Part shown: one piece after another, positions 52,649 through 61,754 of the stretch
How the letters are laid out: every line of letters starts with the position of its first letter
How positions within the stretch are numbered: position 1 is the stretch's first letter
From: Bacillus sp. SA1-12
Lineage (GTDB): Bacteria > Bacillota > Bacilli > Bacillales > Bacillaceae
NCBI RefSeq assembly: GCF_000981385.1
Contig: NZ_LATZ01000112.1
Span: 1-64,000, forward strand
Direction of reading: 5' to 3'
Length of the DNA stretch: 64,000 nucleotides
Notes under the pieces: model-generated
What the model was told of the DNA's origin: nothing
Seen by the model: the letters and a program-made list of their open reading frames with translations, nothing else
The model's database searches: none
Position numbers and translations under genes: made by a program

Positions 52649-52690
52649 AACCTCTAAATTGTCATATGAGTCAACGACAATTTAGAAGTT
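52649..52690 (-). terminator. Terminator of the GntR gene
   Basis: AACCTCTAAATTGTC pairs with GACAATTTAGAAGTT (one mismatch), followed by T7 on the minus strand, so the GntR gene and the PTS operon are separate transcripts. Confidence 0.85.
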
Positions 52691-52731
52691 TTTGAAGGAG
52701 AATAGCTCTTAATGATGGTGCCTTTTTGCAG

Positions 52732-53457
52732 TTATTTTCTGTCCATATCAATGATATATTTATACTTATCAGCTCGATAGGCGGACCTTACTAGTTCAAG
52801 CTGCGTACCATTGTTAATAAATGTTTCTCGATGCTTTATTAAAACTGGCATACCCTTTTTTATATTTAAATATTTCATTTCCTCTTCATCAGCCAATGAA
52901 GCCTCGACTGTTTGGGTTGCATGACCAATCTTTAATCCCAGATTTTCCTCTATATAGAAATATAGTGATTGCTCTAAAATTTCTTTGGTTAAACCGGGTA
53001 CTAAATTCACAGGTAAATAGCTGGTTTCAAGAGCAATCGGTTCACCATTTGCTAATCGAAGTCTTGTAAATGTATAGATCAATTCACCTGCTTCAAGATT
53101 GAGGCGATCCTGCAAATTTTGTTGGACTGGAGAAATTTTAAAATATAATAATTTACTTTCCGGAACTAGTTGTCGTGCTTGCATTTCTTCTGTGAAACTG
53201 GTAAGCCCTTTCATGTTTTGTTCAAGCTTTTGATTGGAAACGAAGGTGCCTCTGCCTTTTTCTCTAGTTAGATACCCCTTCTTTACTAAGTTCATAACAG
53301 CTTGTCTAACCGTCATCCTGCTAATTTGATATATTTTTGAAAGTTCCCTTTCAGAAGGAAGGAAATCACCAGGATTAAACTCTTTTGATTCAATTGCTTT
53401 TTTTAATAATTCTTCTAACTGATAATATAAAGGAAGAGGAGAATTTTTATCGATCAT
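52732..53457 (-). CDS. GntR/HutC-family regulator of the PTS cluster
   Basis: 241 residues from the ATG at 53457 (AAAGGAG 8 bases upstream; an earlier in-frame ATG at 53493 has none). GntR winged helix (LPLYYQLEELLKKAIESKEF, SRMTVRQAVMNLVKKGYL, REKGRGTFVS) plus a UTRA ligand domain, probably for a sugar phosphate. It stands alone beside the PTS operon and could repress it, giving the operon dual control with the PRD activator (inference from position). Confidence 0.85.
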   Translation of the reverse strand: MIDKNSPLPLYYQLEELLKKAIESKEFNPGDFLPSERELSKIYQISRMTVRQAVMNLVKKGYLTREKGRGTFVSNQKLEQNMKGLTSFTEEMQARQLVPESKLLYFKISPVQQNLQDRLNLEAGELIYTFTRLRLANGEPIALETSYLPVNLVPGLTKEILEQSLYFYIEENLGLKIGHATQTVEASLADEEEMKYLNIKKGMPVLIKHRETFINNGTQLELVRSAYRADKYKYIIDMDRK

Positions 53458-54051
53458 AAAACAATCTCCTTTCAATTTGATAGATATAAACAAAGCTATT
53501 ATAAGACTTTTGAATTGATTATGAAAGAAAACTTTTCTATCTGCAACGTTGGAGTCTTTCTTGCCTATTTTTGTATCCTTAAATAAGGCTTCGGATTATT
53601 CAGCATGAATCCCTTAACTGCCTTCTTGTTACACATTATTTCTTAGGACTTCTTTTTCGATCATTTCGTTTTCAATTCTCAGGATAATCACGGCTTTTGC
53701 TAATCAGTCTTGTCTTATAGCTTAGGGTTTTGTTTGCGCTTCTGTTTGTTCAACAGTATTGCACAAGATGATGTTCTTGTAAAGATGGGCTGGAAGGATT
53801 GTACCAATTGGTTCTTCATCAGACTCTCTCCCATGAAAATGTATTTTTCTTATTATCCTCGACGTTTTATTCTATTGGCGCGCTGATACTTGTTAATCGA
53901 TTTCATTCGCGAATAATCAGGTAATGTTACAAAAATGTTAACAAACAATGAAAAAAAACCAACTCTTGTAAAATATTTGCTTGTTAGCAAGCGTTTTCTA
54001 ATGTTACTAATGTCATGTTAGTATATTCCTTGCTGAGAGAGAGGACCTATA
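53458..54051. other. Intergenic stretch before the 48-residue gene
   Basis: I see no gene. A GC-poor region without clear repeats. Near the right end TTGCTTGTTAGCAAGC contains a small inverted repeat (GCTTG / CAAGC), and a cre-like sequence there differs from consensus at three places and is not called. Confidence 0.4.
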
Positions 54052-54198
54052 ATGAAGGTTGGCGATGAGGTTTTTTATGAATCAAAACTCTACAAAATTA
54101 TTCATATTTACGAAAGTGGCTATTGTGAAATCAAGAAAATGGATAGTTTGTATGAGATTTTGCTAGTGAAATTATCAGAGTTGATTAATCAAAACTAA
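54052..54198 (+). CDS. 48-residue hypothetical protein
   Basis: The short frame has GAGAGG before its ATG. It begins MKVGDEVFYESKLYKIIHIY, which looks like a compact beta-barrel fold of five strands (KVGDEV, YKIIHIYE, GYCEIKKM, YEILLVKLSEL). It contains one Cys, no signal peptide or membrane helix. I have the impression of similar Bacillus proteins but can name no family. No neighbour points to a role. Confidence 0.6.
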   Translation: MKVGDEVFYESKLYKIIHIYESGYCEIKKMDSLYEILLVKLSELINQN

Positions 54199-54636
54199 AA
54201 GTAGATCTTTTCTAATAGATGCTGTTTATTTCAAATAATATACTTATCATGAAAAAAGGCAGATTGCGTAGCATGAATCATCATTTTAGATATGTGGTAC
54301 TCCCCCTGTTATGTTGATTCGCTTTAAAAAGATTCAGAAGTCAGTGTGATTTGGTATTCAACCGAAGCACACTGGTTTAGTTTTGCTGGAATTTTTTAAA
54401 GTTTTATTCTTCGAAAAAAGTGAATTAATTGGTTTTCTGTTTTAAATTCTGAGCGAAAATATTTCTCTGTCTGGAATGATTTTGTCAATGTTTAAAAGAT
54501 CTCATATCCTTCCTTTCTGCATATTGGTTTTTAGAGAACATTAGAAAGCATACTTCACTTAGAAGTATGCTTTCGTTATGCTGTACAGATAAACCAGCCT
54601 TTGCTTTGTCATTCTGATTAATAAATGAAACGCCAC
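54199..54636. other. Intergenic stretch with a terminator
   Basis: No gene seen. A perfect hairpin at 54544-54574 (GAAAGCATACTTC / GAAGTATGCTTTC, 5-base loop) lies between convergent genes and is the likely terminator of the leftward potassium transporter gene. Confidence 0.6.
54544..54574 (-). terminator. Terminator of the KtrB-like gene
   Basis: A 13-bp perfect stem with a 5-base loop. The U-tract is short, so efficiency is uncertain. Confidence 0.7.
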
Positions 54637-55992
54637 TTAACCAATGATGACCCGTTCTTTTGGATAGTGGTAATTCGTTTTAATTGGTTTGCCACCCATC
54701 AAAAATAAAAATGTAAAGATACCAATTCTTCCAATGAACATCAAAATCATAATGATGATTTTACCCGGAGTACTTAATTCAGCTGTAATTCCCAAGGACA
54801 TACCGACTGTTCCAAAAGCAGATGATACTTCAAATATGATTTGCATTAATGAAAAAGTTGGTTCAAGGATTGTCAGTATGACAGTACTGACACAACAAAG
54901 CATGAAAGCTGTTGTAAAGACGACATAGGATTTTATAACGTCCTCCATGTCCAATTCTCTTTTAAAGACTTTTATTGTTTTGTTTCCGTTAGCAAAATAA
55001 TAGATGCTCAATAGTATAATCGCAAAAGTAGTTGTTCTTATTCCTCCTCCAGAACTACTTGGAGAGGTCCCTATAAACATAAGAATGCATAAAATGAAAA
55101 GAGTAGGAATGGAATACTCATTAATGTCCATGGTAGTGAGACCGCCATTCCTGGAAGATATTGAATAGAACAGGGAATAGAAAAAAGATTCGTGCAAGGT
55201 TTTATCAGCATAGTAACCATTTAGTTCACATAAATGAATCAATACGGTACCAATAACGATCAATGCAAAAAAAGTAAGGGACGTTAATTTCGTAAATAAG
55301 GAAAATCGATAACGAGTTCTACTCCTATGTTTAAAGAACTGCATAACCTCCATAAGGACCGGGAAACCGATTGCTCCGAATATTAACAACACCATCGTCA
55401 GGATTAACACAAAATAATCATGGGCAAATGGTATTAACGATTCTCCTGTAATATCAAATCCTGCATTTGTAGCAGCACTTACAGAGGCAAAGAAACCTTG
55501 TATGTAAGCTTCTTGCCATGTAGGAAAATAGTTCAAAAAATATGTACCAAAAATAATCGCCCCAATTATTTCAAGAATAATAAAGAAGAAAAGGATTTTT
55601 CTGACGAGTTGAAGGATTCCAGAAAAAGTCGGGAGATTTTGGTCAGTCATTATAAGCATCCTGTCTCTTATTCCTATTCGTCTTCCGATTAAAAACCAAA
55701 CAGACGCCCCAAGAAACATGATTCCAACTCCACCAAATTGCAAGATAACAGCAAAGATAATAGTTCCTGGAACACTAAGAACTTCATTAATCGCAACAGT
55801 TGATAAACCTGTCACACTAACCGCACTAACAGCTGTAAACAGCGCATCTATAAACGTTAATTTAACATTTGGCTGTTGTGTAATGGGCAGCATTAATAGA
55901 ATCGTTGAAACCACCACAGCTAAAAGGTAATAAATGACAATCATTTGCGCTGGTGATAGTGTGTTCTTCTTTTTCTGTTTGATAATGTTCAT
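54637..55992 (-). CDS. KtrB/TrkH-family potassium channel subunit
   Basis: 451 residues with the four M1-P-M2 repeats of the KtrB/TrkH family. The selectivity-filter glycines are at SVTGLST, ATNAGFD, SSRNGGLTT and SAFGTVGMS. The length equals B. subtilis KtrB/KtrD. It imports K+ (possibly with Na+) and needs a cytoplasmic RCK ring (KtrA or KtrC) that binds nucleotides and c-di-AMP; no such gene is adjacent, so the KtrD/KtrC-like unlinked arrangement is likely. GAGGAG precedes the ATG. Confidence 0.92.
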   Translation of the reverse strand: MNIIKQKKKNTLSPAQMIVIYYLLAVVVSTILLMLPITQQPNVKLTFIDALFTAVSAVSVTGLSTVAINEVLSVPGTIIFAVILQFGGVGIMFLGASVWFLIGRRIGIRDRMLIMTDQNLPTFSGILQLVRKILFFFIILEIIGAIIFGTYFLNYFPTWQEAYIQGFFASVSAATNAGFDITGESLIPFAHDYFVLILTMVLLIFGAIGFPVLMEVMQFFKHRSRTRYRFSLFTKLTSLTFFALIVIGTVLIHLCELNGYYADKTLHESFFYSLFYSISSRNGGLTTMDINEYSIPTLFILCILMFIGTSPSSSGGGIRTTTFAIILLSIYYFANGNKTIKVFKRELDMEDVIKSYVVFTTAFMLCCVSTVILTILEPTFSLMQIIFEVSSAFGTVGMSLGITAELSTPGKIIIMILMFIGRIGIFTFLFLMGGKPIKTNYHYPKERVIIG

Positions 55993-56104
55993 GTTTCTCC
56001 TCTTTTAGATGTTTTAGCCAATATAATATCGAATATAAATGAAATTAATATCATTAATACATTTCCCATTTAATAATGTTGTTAAACTGCCATGATAGTC
56101 GAAT

Positions 56105-56127
56105 AAAAAAAGGCTGTTCATGCAGCC
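56105..56127 (-). terminator. Terminator of the MFS gene
   Basis: GGCTG / CAGCC arms are followed by T7 on the minus strand. Confidence 0.7.
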
Positions 56128-56255
56128 CTTTCAAGTCCAGTTCGTCTAGCACAATTTTCAAAAATTTTTTAACCTAAACTGCTCCGTTACTTTAATAGGG
56201 GCAATCAGTGCTTTAATATTGAAAGATTGCATCTATTAGTTACTTCATTCTAAAG

Positions 56256-57425
56256 TCATGCATCTGCTGAAAGAGCTGATTCTTTTTTTGCTTCTTGGAC
56301 TTTTTGGGTACTAAGGAGAAAACTAATGATTGCCGCAGTGCTGCAAACATATGGAAGGTAAAGATATCCCCAATTAGATATCACATAACCGCCAATCATC
56401 GAACCCATGGTAATACCAATATATAGAGCTGTATTATTCCACGCCATCACAATTCCCCGTTCTTTTGGATATTCGACTGCTAATCGTGCTTGGTATGATG
56501 TAAAGCCTGCATACCCAACCAAAGCCCATAGGAACAAGAAAAGATAAATCCAGTCGCCTGATGAGAAGAATATACCTAAACAAACGAGTGTAAGAATCAA
56601 GAAAATTAATGTAGCTTTAGAAATCTTCCTTTCTCCATACCTATCTGTGAATTGTCCACTTATAAGACTTCCCAATACTGCACCAATCCCATAAAAAGTA
56701 ACAGCTAATGCGATTTCTGAAGATGAGAAGCTATTTTCTGAATAAAGAGCTGCACCTAAGTAAACATAAAGAGCATACATGGAAATGGCCCAGATTGTGG
56801 TAACACTTACTGAACCAAGTATTCTTAGCAGATTCAATTTTAATAGATTTCTTTTCATATCGGTTTTAGGGATATGTTTCCAGGTGTTGAAATTTACTAC
56901 AGCCAATATTGCTCCTATAATAGCCATTACACCAAATACTGAACGCCAGCCAAGAAAATGTTCTAGTAATGTACCAAATGGGGCTCCTGCCCAGAGAGCT
57001 GTTAAATGTCCTGAAACGACAATAGAAAGCCAAGTACCTCTCCGTTTTGATGGTGCAATATCCCCGATAATCGCATAAATCAAAGGGGTTATCGCAGCTA
57101 CGGACAAGCCTGCTAAAATACGGCTGATGATTAACCAAGCAAATGAAGGTGAAAAAACCGTTAAGGCATTAGATAAGGAAAATAATAATAAGCCAAACGT
57201 AATGATAGTCCTTCTTCCCTTTTTATCTGAAGCCCAGCCAAAGAAAGGTGCAGCCATAGCATAGGTTACAGCAAAAACAGTTACCATCCATCCTGTCATC
57301 GCCGAACTAACATCGTACGCTTCCGAAATGAACGGTAATAACGGAGATACAACAAATAAATCAGTACCCATTAGGAATAAAGTTATCCAACCAACACTTA
57401 AACTTATTCTTCCTTGCAGCCCCAT
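56256..57425 (-). CDS. MFS transporter (arabinose-efflux-like DHA1 group)
   Basis: 389 residues with twelve predicted membrane helices (FLMGTDLFVVSPLLPFI, motif A GWASDKKGRRTII, and a second loop GQFTDRYGERKIS). It is of the DHA1/AraJ-like type that exports drugs or sugars; the substrate is unknown. The ATG at 57425 sits 6 bases after GGGGGG; the longer frame from 57530 would add 35 charged residues and is not favoured. Confidence 0.85.
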   Translation of the reverse strand: MGLQGRISLSVGWITLFLMGTDLFVVSPLLPFISEAYDVSSAMTGWMVTVFAVTYAMAAPFFGWASDKKGRRTIITFGLLLFSLSNALTVFSPSFAWLIISRILAGLSVAAITPLIYAIIGDIAPSKRRGTWLSIVVSGHLTALWAGAPFGTLLEHFLGWRSVFGVMAIIGAILAVVNFNTWKHIPKTDMKRNLLKLNLLRILGSVSVTTIWAISMYALYVYLGAALYSENSFSSSEIALAVTFYGIGAVLGSLISGQFTDRYGERKISKATLIFLILTLVCLGIFFSSGDWIYLFLFLWALVGYAGFTSYQARLAVEYPKERGIVMAWNNTALYIGITMGSMIGGYVISNWGYLYLPYVCSTAAIISFLLSTQKVQEAKKESALSADA

Positions 57426-57533
57426 TCTATCCCCCCTTTTCACCTTGAAGGTGTTTGTTGCTAGTAGTTTATTCTTTTGTTGCATTATAAATGTTTTATA
57501 AAAATTTGAATCCCCTCTTTTTTTGCTCACATT

Positions 57534-57567
57534 AAAGGCCGGTCCATAATCCTTGGGACCAGCCTTC
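57534..57567 (-). terminator. Hairpin after the fucosidase gene
   Basis: AAAGGCCGGTCC pairs with GGACCAGCCTT (one mismatch). T-rich on the right, A-rich on the left; it probably stops transcription of the fucosidase operon before the MFS gene. Confidence 0.65.
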
Positions 57568-57641
57568 TTTTTTTAAAAAATATTAATCTTATATTTTTAC
57601 CCTAAATGTTCAATTAGATACACTTTTAACTTAGATGTTTG

Positions 57642-58952
57642 TTATTTTAGGAATAATTCAATAACTGGAACAACAACATCCGGTTGTTGAACTGGCAGCT
57701 CCAATGTAATCGATCCAGGAGCCACTCGTGTTGAAGTATGTGATAGTTGTTCATTTGATATATGCTCCTTATATCGAACTTCTGACGCATCATGTAAAAA
57801 TTGAGCGTAACTAATTTGTCCGGCTAATCCTTCTAAATGGATGTGTTTAAATGGCCAATTAAAGATGTGGAGATATAAACGTTTTCCCTTTTGTGTATAA
57901 CGACAGTCGACAGGAGCCTTCCATTCACTGGCTGTTGCCCCGTAGATCGACCGAGAATTAAGTCTCATCCATTCGCCTATTCCTTTTAAGCTTTCAATTG
58001 AACGTTTGTCAAATTCTCCCCGTCCATTCGGTCCTACATTTAATAAGAGATTTCCATTTTTAGAGACAGTATCTATTAACATCTGAACAAGGAGATTTAC
58101 CGCCTTCCAATCAAGATTGTCGCGATCATATCCCCAGCTGCCATTTAATGTTTGACAAGCTTCCCATAGGATTGGCTGTCCATCTTGTTTTAAGACTTCA
58201 CGAGGCTGGTATTGTTCAGGAGTGATAACACCGCGACCCAGATCCAGACGATCATTTAAAATAATATCAGGTTGCAAATCGAAAATCATTTTTTCTAGTT
58301 TTTCAGATTGCCACTCATTTTTACCTTTACCTTCTGACCATCCCCAATTTCGTGCAGGATATGAAAAATCAAACCATAAATAATCAATCTTCCCATAGTT
58401 TGTTAAAAGTTCTTTTACTTGTCCGTGCAGATAATCTGCATACTTTGACACATCCCGATTGATCGCTTGTTTTTTAAATTCCTCATCATCTCTTTGCGGG
58501 TGAATTCCGTCAACTGGAAAATCCTCGTGATGCCAATCAATTAGAGAATGATAAAAGCCGACTTTTAATCCTTCTGAACGAAATGCATCCACAATCTCTC
58601 GTAATAAATCACGATTAGCAGGAGTGTTTGTCGCTTTATAATCTGTTAGCTTTGAATCCCAAATCGCAAACCCCTCATGATGCTTTGTTGTGACGACAAA
58701 GTATTTCATACCAGCCATTTTTGCATACCGGGCCCAATCACGCGGATTAAACAAATCAGGGTCAAAATGCTCAAAGTATTTATTATATGTAGTTGGGTGA
58801 ATTTTCTCCCTGTTCATTACCCATTCATGACGAGCTGCATTTGCATATAATCCCCAATGAATAAATAACCCAAAGCGATCATGAATCAGCCACTCGGGAT
58901 TCCCATAATAATCCGGGTAATTTGGATATTTTTTCAATAAAGATGTTGTCAT
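57642..58952 (-). CDS. GH29 alpha-L-fucosidase
   Basis: 436 residues from the ATG at 58952 (AGGAGG 7 bases upstream; the frame extends 29 codons further but without a site). GH29 features: RFGLFIHWGLYAN, KYFVVTTKHHEGFAIWDS, the nucleophile Asp in YLWFDFSYP, and the glycine-rich LLLNVGPNGRGEF. It has no signal peptide, so it cleaves imported fucosides inside the cell. It ends an operon with a sugar-binding protein and two permeases. Confidence 0.9.
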   Translation of the reverse strand: MTTSLLKKYPNYPDYYGNPEWLIHDRFGLFIHWGLYANAARHEWVMNREKIHPTTYNKYFEHFDPDLFNPRDWARYAKMAGMKYFVVTTKHHEGFAIWDSKLTDYKATNTPANRDLLREIVDAFRSEGLKVGFYHSLIDWHHEDFPVDGIHPQRDDEEFKKQAINRDVSKYADYLHGQVKELLTNYGKIDYLWFDFSYPARNWGWSEGKGKNEWQSEKLEKMIFDLQPDIILNDRLDLGRGVITPEQYQPREVLKQDGQPILWEACQTLNGSWGYDRDNLDWKAVNLLVQMLIDTVSKNGNLLLNVGPNGRGEFDKRSIESLKGIGEWMRLNSRSIYGATASEWKAPVDCRYTQKGKRLYLHIFNWPFKHIHLEGLAGQISYAQFLHDASEVRYKEHISNEQLSHTSTRVAPGSITLELPVQQPDVVVPVIELFLK

Positions 58953-59043
58953 TGGAATTCCTCCTATACGTATATTAATTTGAGAAATCTTACCTAACAC
59001 AGCAAAAAGAAGAGTTTCAAAATCAAACAGTGCGTTCATTTAA

Positions 59044-59076
59044 GGCATTATCCCGCCAAAATGATCGAATAATGCC
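59044..59076 (-). terminator. Intercistronic hairpin between binding protein and fucosidase
   Basis: GGCATTAT pairs with ATAATGCC ~35 bases past the binding-protein stop. It lacks a U-tract, so it more likely protects the upstream mRNA or trims read-through. Confidence 0.55.
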
Positions 59077-59110
59077 TCTCCTTTCAATAAGCTTGTAAAT
59101 GACTAAACAA

Positions 59111-60745
59111 TTATTTATTTTTAGAGTCATATGCTTCCTGGTATATTTCGAGGTATCTTTCTAGATTCATACCGTTTAATGTTTCCAGATAGGTATCCCA
59201 GTCTTTCTCTAAGTCTGCATCACCTGAAATAAATCGCGCATTCATTTCTTCAACATGGTTCGTGATCGTTGCTTCCATTTCTGAAAGTTCCATAGACTGT
59301 TCCTCATTAAAATAAAGCGGCGGAAGAACCTGTGATTCATCTGGTTTATAAGGTTCATATTTTTCCTTCGTCTCTTTGTAAAGCATTGGCTCAAGAGGTT
59401 GTTCTTTTGAAGCAACTTCACTTAATCGAAATTTATTTGTACGGATTAATGGACCTGTTTGTGACCAGTGAATATTTTGCATTTGTCCGAAAGATGATAA
59501 TCTGGCCCATGTTGCCGGTTCTCCATCAATCCCTATTTCACCATCTTTTGCCCATCTCCAGTCTTTATCAGGCAGACCTGCCTCAGACCTTAAAGTTGTT
59601 TCTTGGTCGTAAAAACCTTCTGCCCATCGCAAGGCAATTTCAGGGTGCTTTGCTTGATTTGTAATAATAAAGGTTGTAATTGAAGATCCAGCTACCGGTG
59701 GAGTATACCAGGCAACCCTGTTCCCATCTGGACCTTTTAACGGCGGGACAGCAACGTAGTCAAGCCACCTGCCAGCATTACCGCCAGCCTGCATGAAGCT
59801 TCCCGGCCAAATTCCAGGTGCTGCGCCTAAAATGGGTTCTTCTGAATTACCCATTTTCTTTAACTGGTCTGAATCCTGGGTTAATGCTTCAGCTGCCATC
59901 AGTCCCTCGTTATAAAGTTTGTTGAGGAATGCCAATCCTTCTTTCCACTCAGGTTTGTCAAAAGGAACGACGACTTTGCCATTATCAAGATATTTGTCAC
60001 TGTAAATAAACGGATTCATCAAAAATCCCGGGAAACGATCATTATCTTTTGTACCAGCAAGCGGAATTTCATCCTGTTTACCGTTTCCATTCGGATCTTT
60101 TTCTTTAAATGCTTTTAAAACTTGATAGAATTCTTCCGTTGTTTCCGGCATTTTAAGACCTAACTTATCTAGCCATGGTTTATAAATCCAAAGCTTTTGT
60201 CCCATTGTACAGTGATAACACTCGTTTATCGAAGGTAAAGAATAGATATTTCCATCCGGTGCCGTAAGAACATCTTTAACTGCTGGATTTTCTTCAAACA
60301 TTTTCTTCGTTTCGATTCCATGCTCTTCTATTAAGTCATTAAGAGGTAAAAACAATCCTTGTTTACCGTAGATCATAAGCTGAGAAAGAGTTACCGGACT
60401 GCTCATAATGACATCTGGTAAGTCTCCGCTTGATAAAACAAGATTCAACTTTTCTTCAGCATTTTGACTAGGAATTACCTCCCATTCGATATGAACATTT
60501 GTTTTTTCTTCATACCATTTTGTAAATTCGTTCGTTTCAAAATCCTCTACTGTCGGCTTTGATGGTGTCAATACTCTTAGTGTCACTTTTTCTTTTGTAA
60601 TTGGAAATGTACCTTTTTCTGTTAGTTCAACCGAATCATCCTTTTCGACAGTACCCGCTTCCTCATTATTTTTACATCCTGTCAAGATCAGTGATAGTAA
60701 CAAAAGCAGTGATAAAAGAATACTAGAATGCCTTTTCAAATTCAC
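59111..60745 (-). CDS. LplA-like oligosaccharide-binding lipoprotein
   Basis: 544 residues. A lipoprotein signal ends in LTGC (Cys24). The rest is a large family-1 extracellular binding fold of the LplA/YtcQ type (TLRVLTPSKPTVEDFE, LPDVIMSSPVTLSQL, DPNGNGKQDEIPLAG, a calcium-loop-like segment common in this group). It would capture an oligosaccharide and deliver it to the permeases encoded just upstream. It lies 83 bases after the second permease gene. Confidence 0.9.
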   Translation of the reverse strand: MNLKRHSSILLSLLLLLSLILTGCKNNEEAGTVEKDDSVELTEKGTFPITKEKVTLRVLTPSKPTVEDFETNEFTKWYEEKTNVHIEWEVIPSQNAEEKLNLVLSSGDLPDVIMSSPVTLSQLMIYGKQGLFLPLNDLIEEHGIETKKMFEENPAVKDVLTAPDGNIYSLPSINECYHCTMGQKLWIYKPWLDKLGLKMPETTEEFYQVLKAFKEKDPNGNGKQDEIPLAGTKDNDRFPGFLMNPFIYSDKYLDNGKVVVPFDKPEWKEGLAFLNKLYNEGLMAAEALTQDSDQLKKMGNSEEPILGAAPGIWPGSFMQAGGNAGRWLDYVAVPPLKGPDGNRVAWYTPPVAGSSITTFIITNQAKHPEIALRWAEGFYDQETTLRSEAGLPDKDWRWAKDGEIGIDGEPATWARLSSFGQMQNIHWSQTGPLIRTNKFRLSEVASKEQPLEPMLYKETKEKYEPYKPDESQVLPPLYFNEEQSMELSEMEATITNHVEEMNARFISGDADLEKDWDTYLETLNGMNLERYLEIYQEAYDSKNK

Positions 60746-60828
60746 ATACCTCCCATTTGCTATTTAGTAAAACTACTTCATTTTAATTGCGCATCACCAC
60801 CCTCGATGAATAGTAATGAACAACGGCT

Positions 60829-61731
60829 CTACTCTTTCAAAGAACCGATCATAACCCCTTTAACAAAGTGTTTTTGGACAAATGGATAGATAATAAGAAC
60901 TGGGATTGAAGCGACAACGATCAATGAGTATTTCAGTAATTCTCTTATGCCAGCCCGCCCTGCTTCTTCTTCAAGATTTCCCATCATCGTTGGATCAATT
61001 TCATTTTGAACGAGGATATTGTTCAAAATTAACTGTAATGGGAATAAATTTTGATCTCTAAGATAAATTAATGCGTTGAAGAATGCATTCCAATGTCCAA
61101 CTGCGTAAAATAATGCCATAACGGCAATGATCGGACCTGACAAAGGCAGTACGACACTTCGTAAAAATCGGAAATCACTGCAGCCATCCATTTTTGCCGC
61201 CTCCAGCAATTCATCAGGGATGGTTGACTTAAAGAAAGTTCTTGTAATGATGACATTAAATACTGACATCGCATTGGGAATGATCATCGCCCAACGTGTA
61301 TCCAGCAAGCCAAGTTCCTTCACGATTAAATAATTTGGGATCAATCCGCCGCTAAAAAGCATGGTAAAGAGGAAAAGCATCATGAACAAATTTTTGCCGT
61401 AAAAATCTTTTCTTGATAATGGATATGCTGCTAAAATGGTCAATGTAATATTGATTAATGTTCCGACAATCATATAAAAGAGGGAATTCGCATAACCTGT
61501 CCAAATGAATTTGTAATTAAAAACAGCTTGATAGCCTTCTATACTAAAGTCAACTGGCCATAACCAGACCTTCCCAGCTGTTACAGCTTCTGTCGAACTA
61601 AATGAAGCGCTTACAATATAAACTAAAGGATATAAGAACATAACTAAGAGAATGCTTAGAAAAGTATAATTTGAGATTGTAAAGATTCTATCCTTCTTCG
61701 TTTCTTTAATTGAACTGCTATTCAAATACAT
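60829..61731 (-). CDS. ABC sugar permease, LplC/YtcP type
   Basis: 300 residues, six membrane helices, with the EAA loop (ELLEAAKMDGCSDFRFLRSVVLPLSGP) that contacts the ATPase. It pairs with the LplB-like permease 23 bases upstream. No ATPase gene is present in the visible part of the operon, as is common for sugar importers that share an MsmX-type ATPase. Confidence 0.9.
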   Translation of the reverse strand: MYLNSSSIKETKKDRIFTISNYTFLSILLVMFLYPLVYIVSASFSSTEAVTAGKVWLWPVDFSIEGYQAVFNYKFIWTGYANSLFYMIVGTLINITLTILAAYPLSRKDFYGKNLFMMLFLFTMLFSGGLIPNYLIVKELGLLDTRWAMIIPNAMSVFNVIITRTFFKSTIPDELLEAAKMDGCSDFRFLRSVVLPLSGPIIAVMALFYAVGHWNAFFNALIYLRDQNLFPLQLILNNILVQNEIDPTMMGNLEEEAGRAGIRELLKYSLIVVASIPVLIIYPFVQKHFVKGVMIGSLKE

Positions 61732-61754
61732 TCACCACTTTCATTTTAGTTTCA

